From: Roseateles_E sp005503085
GTDB taxonomy: Bacteria > Pseudomonadota > Gammaproteobacteria > Burkholderiales > Burkholderiaceae_C
Direction: 5' to 3'
DNA: 64,000 nucleotides
NCBI RefSeq assembly: GCF_028462495.1
Contig: NZ_JAQOWX010000007.1
Location: forward strand, 1 to 64,000
Shown: one piece after another, positions 60,968-64,000 of the stretch
Layout of the letters: each line of letters begins with the position of its first letter
How positions within the stretch are numbered: position 1 is the first letter of the stretch
The notes under the pieces: generated by a model
Seen by the model: only the letters and a program-made list of their open reading frames with translations
The model's database searches: none
What the model was told of the DNA's origin: nothing
Translations under genes and position numbers: made by a program

Positions 60968-61853
60968 CGGCCGCCCCTTCCTGGCTCTTGCCATGTTCTT
61001 CCATGCGCAGCACCTGCTTGATGCGATCCATCATCGAGCTGATGACCTGGTGCTTGCGGAAAACCTTGGCCGCTTCGCGCCTGACGAGGCGATCCACGCT
61101 GTCATCCGACTGCGCAGCCTGCTTGGCGGCGGTGAAGGCGATCTGCAAAGTGATGCTGTCGCGAAACAGATCGGCGATGTCCAGCACAAAGGACTGACCC
61201 GAGTCTTCATGGATGAAGCCCAGCGGCGGCAGCGCGGCGAGTGACTGCACGGCAATGGCGGCGGCGGCCTGCACGGCGGTGGCGGCGTGGTTGAGAGCTT
61301 GGTTGGGCAGGTCGGCCGCCTCGGGGTTTGCGCGGTCGTAGTGACGGCCGCGCCACTCGATGCCGTGCTTGTCGGCCATCAGGCGGTAGATGGCTTTGAC
61401 CCGCGCGCCTTCAATGCCTCGCAGGGTGTCCAGGTCACGGTGCGGCAGGATCTCGCCCAGGCGCAAGGCGTACATATGCCGCGCAACGCTGATGCGGCGG
61501 CGCGGCGCGCCCCACAGCTCAGCCTGGCGACGCGCCACATCCGAACGGTCAGGCATCAGGGGCGGTGCGGTATAGGAACGCACGCCGTCTTGCCCCACGG
61601 CGGCCAGCAAGGTGCCGTGCCTGGCCAGCAGCCGCAGGGCGTCATGGGTGACGCTGCTGCCCGGGCCGAGCAGGATCATGGACACCGCCTGGTGCGGAAT
61701 CTGGTCCAGGGTGGGCGTCAGCGAATCAGCACCGCGCGCGAAATGCAGGCAACCGTCCACCACGCACAGCTCGCCCCGCTCCAGCCACAGCAGACCGTGG
61801 CGATCCGCATGCGGAATGCGCGCCTTCTCCAGGCCCAGCCGTCCCTTCAGCAC
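60939..61853 (-). CDS. cas1: CRISPR-associated endonuclease Cas1e
   Basis: 304-residue integrase subunit that inserts new spacers at the leader end. Catalytic residues fit the E. coli pattern: E148 in GIEGARVKAIY, H215 in GFIHEDSGQ and D228 in LDIADLF. The start is GTG 61853 (MLKGRLGLEKARIPHADRHG) because the conserved I-E N-terminus begins there; a longer frame from 61931 would add unrelated sequence and overlap cas6e. It begins 10 bp after cas6e. Confidence 0.95.
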   Translation of the reverse strand: MLKGRLGLEKARIPHADRHGLLWLERGELCVVDGCLHFARGADSLTPTLDQIPHQAVSMILLGPGSSVTHDALRLLARHGTLLAAVGQDGVRSYTAPPLMPDRSDVARRQAELWGAPRRRISVARHMYALRLGEILPHRDLDTLRGIEGARVKAIYRLMADKHGIEWRGRHYDRANPEAADLPNQALNHAATAVQAAAAIAVQSLAALPPLGFIHEDSGQSFVLDIADLFRDSITLQIAFTAAKQAAQSDDSVDRLVRREAAKVFRKHQVISSMMDRIKQVLRMEEHGKSQEGAADGAGDGHDA

Positions 61854-61863
61854 CGTCGGCCTC

Positions 61864-62664
61864 TCAGCGTGCGGGGCGCAGCAAGAGCATGCCGAAGCCG
61901 AAGGCGCGGTGGCGACCGACACCTCGGGCAAGAAGATGAGCGAAGGCCCGGCTGTCGATCACACGAAGCCTGCCTTGCAGCACCGCATCGGGGCCGCCCA
62001 CCGCGCGGCGCTTGCGCCCCTCGTCAGCGCTCGTGCGGGTGGTTTGGCGCAACACCTCCAGCAGCTGAAAGCGCAGCAGTTCCACCTCCAGCAGTTCCAT
62101 CGCCCCTTGCCAGGGCTCTCGCGGCCCCGATTCGCGCGGACCGAGCTGGTCTTTGAGCCATTGCGCGTAAACCGACTGACGATCCAACTCGGCCTCAGGC
62201 GTTAGGTCGGCAGCGGCCAGAAAGGCATCGCGCTCCCGCCCGGTCTTGCCTTCGCGGACGATGGGACGCACCCGCACTTCAAAACGCAAGACCTGGCCCT
62301 CCGGCCAGTTGCCGGGAAAAGCACGCAGCTGGTAGCCAGCATCGCCCGCCGTGGCACACAGGCCGAGTGCTTGTGCCGCCGGGCCCTCTGCCAGCGCCAC
62401 ATGAAGGGCCAGCGCCTCGGGGCTCAACGAGGTATAGGCCAGCAGGGCTTGTTGCTCAGCGTCATAAGCGAAGGGTTGCGGGGCATCCTCGCCGAACACG
62501 GCCGCCAGCAGACCATGCAGGGCATAGCCCAGATCGCCCTGGCTGCGCGGCAGCAGGCCGTGATGAGCCGCCCAGGCCGCCAGGTGACGAGGGTCAGGTC
62601 TTGTGCGTAGCAAATGCAGCGCGGGTGCCTCGGCACTGCCGGATTGCTGGATAGGGAGGCTCAT
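61864..62664 (-). CDS. cas6e: CRISPR RNA endoribonuclease Cas6e
   Basis: 266-residue Cas6e (Cse3/CasE) that cuts pre-crRNA at the base of the repeat hairpin and stays in Cascade. The likely catalytic His is H50 in GDLGYALHGLL, aligned with H20 of E. coli, and the C-terminal Gly-rich GVGRHRAFGFGMLLL is the family signature. An N-terminal extension of about 30 residues precedes the usual start region. The start overlaps the cas5e stop by 4 bp. Confidence 0.93.
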   Translation of the reverse strand: MSLPIQQSGSAEAPALHLLRTRPDPRHLAAWAAHHGLLPRSQGDLGYALHGLLAAVFGEDAPQPFAYDAEQQALLAYTSLSPEALALHVALAEGPAAQALGLCATAGDAGYQLRAFPGNWPEGQVLRFEVRVRPIVREGKTGRERDAFLAAADLTPEAELDRQSVYAQWLKDQLGPRESGPREPWQGAMELLEVELLRFQLLEVLRQTTRTSADEGRKRRAVGGPDAVLQGRLRVIDSRAFAHLLARGVGRHRAFGFGMLLLRPAR

Positions 62665-63383
62665 GCCTGCACCTCCTTGAGGTGCAACTCAGCCTCGCGC
62701 ACGGCTCGCCAGCCGCCATGCACGCCGCTGCGCCAGTTGCGCTCGTCGCACACATCGGACCGCCTGTCCTTGGGCAGGCGGCCTTCGCCGTCGGGCCACT
62801 GCACGCGCAGCGGCTGCGCCGAATCGGTGCCGGGTGCCACCGGCCATTGTTGAAGCGCGCCCGCCAGATCGTCTGCCTCCACCCACCCAGCCACCAGCCG
62901 CCCGGTGGGCAGGCAGGGTTTGCGGCCGATAAAGAGCGGACGCCGGGGCCGGTCCAGCGCCTGGGCCAGTTCGGCCAGGGTGGGCGACTCCTCAGCCGGC
63001 TCCAGGCGCAGCAGCACCAGAGCGGATAGGTCGGCGTGGTAGTCGCGGTAGCGCAGGTGGGGGCTGTTGTAGGAGGCCACGCCGCCGCGTCTTTCCTCAG
63101 GTTCGCCTCGGGTCGTCCAGCCCCGGTCGTTGGCACCCAGCTGGGCGGTTTGAAAGTCTGTCAGCCGGGAACCGGGGGCTTCCAGGCGACAGCCCATGCG
63201 CAGGCGATCCTGCAAGCGCTGGTGGGCGGCCGTCTCGCTGCGGTCCCAGCCCAGAGCATTGGCCAGAAGGCCGGCAAGCATGGACAGGGCTGGAAACTGC
63301 TGGATGACGCCCAGGTTGTCGATGGTCTCGCCGCCAAAGGCGATCAGCGGGGAGGCCAGGCGCAGGGCCAGGTGTTGCGGCAT
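62661..63383 (-). CDS. cas5e: Cascade subunit Cas5e
   Basis: 240-residue CasD-type protein that binds the 5' handle of the crRNA. Family features: LALRLASPLIAFGG at the N-terminus, LSMLAGLLANALGWDRSE and FIGRKPCLPTGRL. It starts 2 bp after the cas7e stop and overlaps cas6e by 4 bp. Confidence 0.93.
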   Translation of the reverse strand: MPQHLALRLASPLIAFGGETIDNLGVIQQFPALSMLAGLLANALGWDRSETAAHQRLQDRLRMGCRLEAPGSRLTDFQTAQLGANDRGWTTRGEPEERRGGVASYNSPHLRYRDYHADLSALVLLRLEPAEESPTLAELAQALDRPRRPLFIGRKPCLPTGRLVAGWVEADDLAGALQQWPVAPGTDSAQPLRVQWPDGEGRLPKDRRSDVCDERNWRSGVHGGWRAVREAELHLKEVQA

Positions 63384-63384
63384 A

Positions 63385-64000
63385 TCAGCAGCTCTCGAGC
63401 GGCGCGTCGGCCTGTGTGATGGCGGTCTTCACCCACTCGCCCAGGGCCGCCAGTGGCAGGCGCGAGGCACCGGGAACCGCCACATCGTCGACCGCCAAAA
63501 AGCGTCGGGCCAGCGGCGCGCCATAGGCGTCGTCGAGCTTGCCAATTTCCTCACTCAGGCGCTGCACGGCAGCCCCGCGAAGGTCTGACCCGGTCAGCGG
63601 CAAGGCATTCTGGAAGGTGCCCGCCAGGCTGCGCGGCTGCCAGTCGCCGGCCTCAACCAGCATAAACTTGGCCCATTCAAAAGGGGCCGTCGAACCCCGC
63701 TTGGCACCGGGGCTGACGGTGGCAATCAGGTGCAGCAGGTGCTGAACTACGCGACCCGAGAGCTCGCGCTTGTCGGCGCCCAGGGCGGCCCAATTGGCGG
63801 CTGCCTCGCCCTCCAGATTGGCGATCAGCTGGGGCACATCCACTACCACATAGCCGTAATACAGGCCCGAGCTCAGCTCGGTGTCGAAGATACCGGCGGA
63901 GCCTGTTTCGCCGGCCTCGCGTTGCAGATCGTCCACCACGGTGAAGTAGTCGTTCTCGACCTGGGCTTCATGAACAGTGAAGGCATGGGCCACATAAACC
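63385..64000 (-). CDS. cas7e: Cascade backbone subunit Cas7e (N-terminus beyond window)
   Basis: C-terminal ~205 residues of the Cse4/CasC backbone protein that coats the spacer RNA. Recognisable are ENDYFTVVDDLQ, GSAGIFDTELSSGLYYGYVVVDVPQLIANL, FEWAKFMLVEAGDWQPRSLAGTFQNAL and the helical end. The gene starts to the right of 64000; an ATG at 63993 lies inside the domain and is not the true start. cas11, cas8e and cas3 should follow upstream. Confidence 0.94.
   Translation of the reverse strand, partial: VYVAHAFTVHEAQVENDYFTVVDDLQREAGETGSAGIFDTELSSGLYYGYVVVDVPQLIANLEGEAAANWAALGADKRELSGRVVQHLLHLIATVSPGAKRGSTAPFEWAKFMLVEAGDWQPRSLAGTFQNALPLTGSDLRGAAVQRLSEEIGKLDDAYGAPLARRFLAVDDVAVPGASRLPLAALGEWVKTAITQADAPLESC

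Larger units (their letters stand above)
56055..64000. mobile_element. Possible integrative element at tRNA-Arg (left part)
   Basis: The tRNA-Arg, integrase and adjoining CRISPR-Cas locus have the layout of an island inserted at a tRNA 3' end. No second copy of the tRNA end is found up to 64000, so the right border, if any, lies outside. It may also be an old integrase remnant beside a resident CRISPR locus. Only the left border is supported. Confidence 0.35.

Noticed and set aside
56055..64000. Second copy of the tRNA-Arg 3' end (right attachment site)
   Set aside because: Searched by eye for the CCGGAGGGACCA end; not found in the window.

Overview
The window is high-GC, densely coded chromosomal DNA that looks like a betaproteobacterium of the order Burkholderiales, probably the Roseateles/Paucibacter/Rubrivivax side of the Comamonadaceae-Sphaerotilaceae. 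This rests on gene content and order: a DUF4212/VC_2705-type symporter pair followed by a cNMP/CBS/DUF294 protein and an exonuclease; pepN-fbp-tRNA-Thr; a Bug-type solute-binding protein inside a homogentisate cluster; an EpsA-like regulator with a PEP-CTERM protein; and tamA-tamB. The assignment is inference; no rRNA is present.

Layout. 1-8345 (minus strand): tex (cut by the window edge), exonuclease, cNMP/CBS/DUF294 protein, Na+/solute symporter and its small subunit, a TPR protein and a YggT-like membrane protein. 8556-13936 (plus): prfB with its programmed +1 frameshift, pepN, fbp, tRNA-Thr(CGU), VanZ-like protein. 13949-18728 (minus): TIGR02285-like periplasmic protein, EpsA-like LuxR regulator, TRAP transporter dctMQP. 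18884-21363 (plus): ergothioneine genes egtB and egtD, and a DUF427 protein. 21353-28292 (minus): homogentisate catabolic operon (MBL-fold protein, VOC protein, FAD hydroxylase, DUF2783, Bug protein, hmgA, fahA), facing a divergent IclR regulator across an AT-rich region with a perfect inverted repeat. 29294-35033 (minus): FeeM-like N-acyltransferase, pcaCD fusion, pcaB, SapC-like protein, CorC/HlyC protein. 35134-36084 (plus): apaH and tRNA-Ser(UGA). 36092-42495 (minus): two unrecognised proteins, a peptide-type solute-binding protein, an HD-GYP protein and a dihaem cytochrome c4. 42595-54809: MoxR ATPase, small membrane protein, GNAT, S9 peptidase, an EAL protein on the minus strand, then CoxE-like VWA protein, tamA and tamB coupled by overlapping stop/start codons. 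54923-55576 (minus): PEP-CTERM protein.

55980-64000 is the accessory part. A tRNA-Arg(CCU) is followed by a tyrosine integrase and then by a type I-E CRISPR-Cas locus: a 50-repeat array (57585-60600) and cas2, cas1, cas6e, cas5e and the C-terminal part of cas7e, all reading leftward. cas3, cas8e and cas11 are expected beyond the right edge. The array contains a tandem duplication of two repeat-spacer units and, separately, two pairs of near-identical but diverged spacers in the same order.

Metabolic theme: aromatic acid breakdown. The FAD hydroxylase probably makes homogentisate, HmgA opens the ring and FahA cleaves the product to fumarate and acetoacetate; PcaB and PcaCD serve the protocatechuate branch. 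TRAP, Bug and SBP_bac_5 proteins fit organic acid or peptide uptake. I did not find a completely new system. The observations I rate highest are the diverged spacer pairs in the CRISPR array, the hydroxylase-fed homogentisate operon lacking maiA and hpd, the PcaC-PcaD fusion order, and a terminator that ends one base from a start codon.
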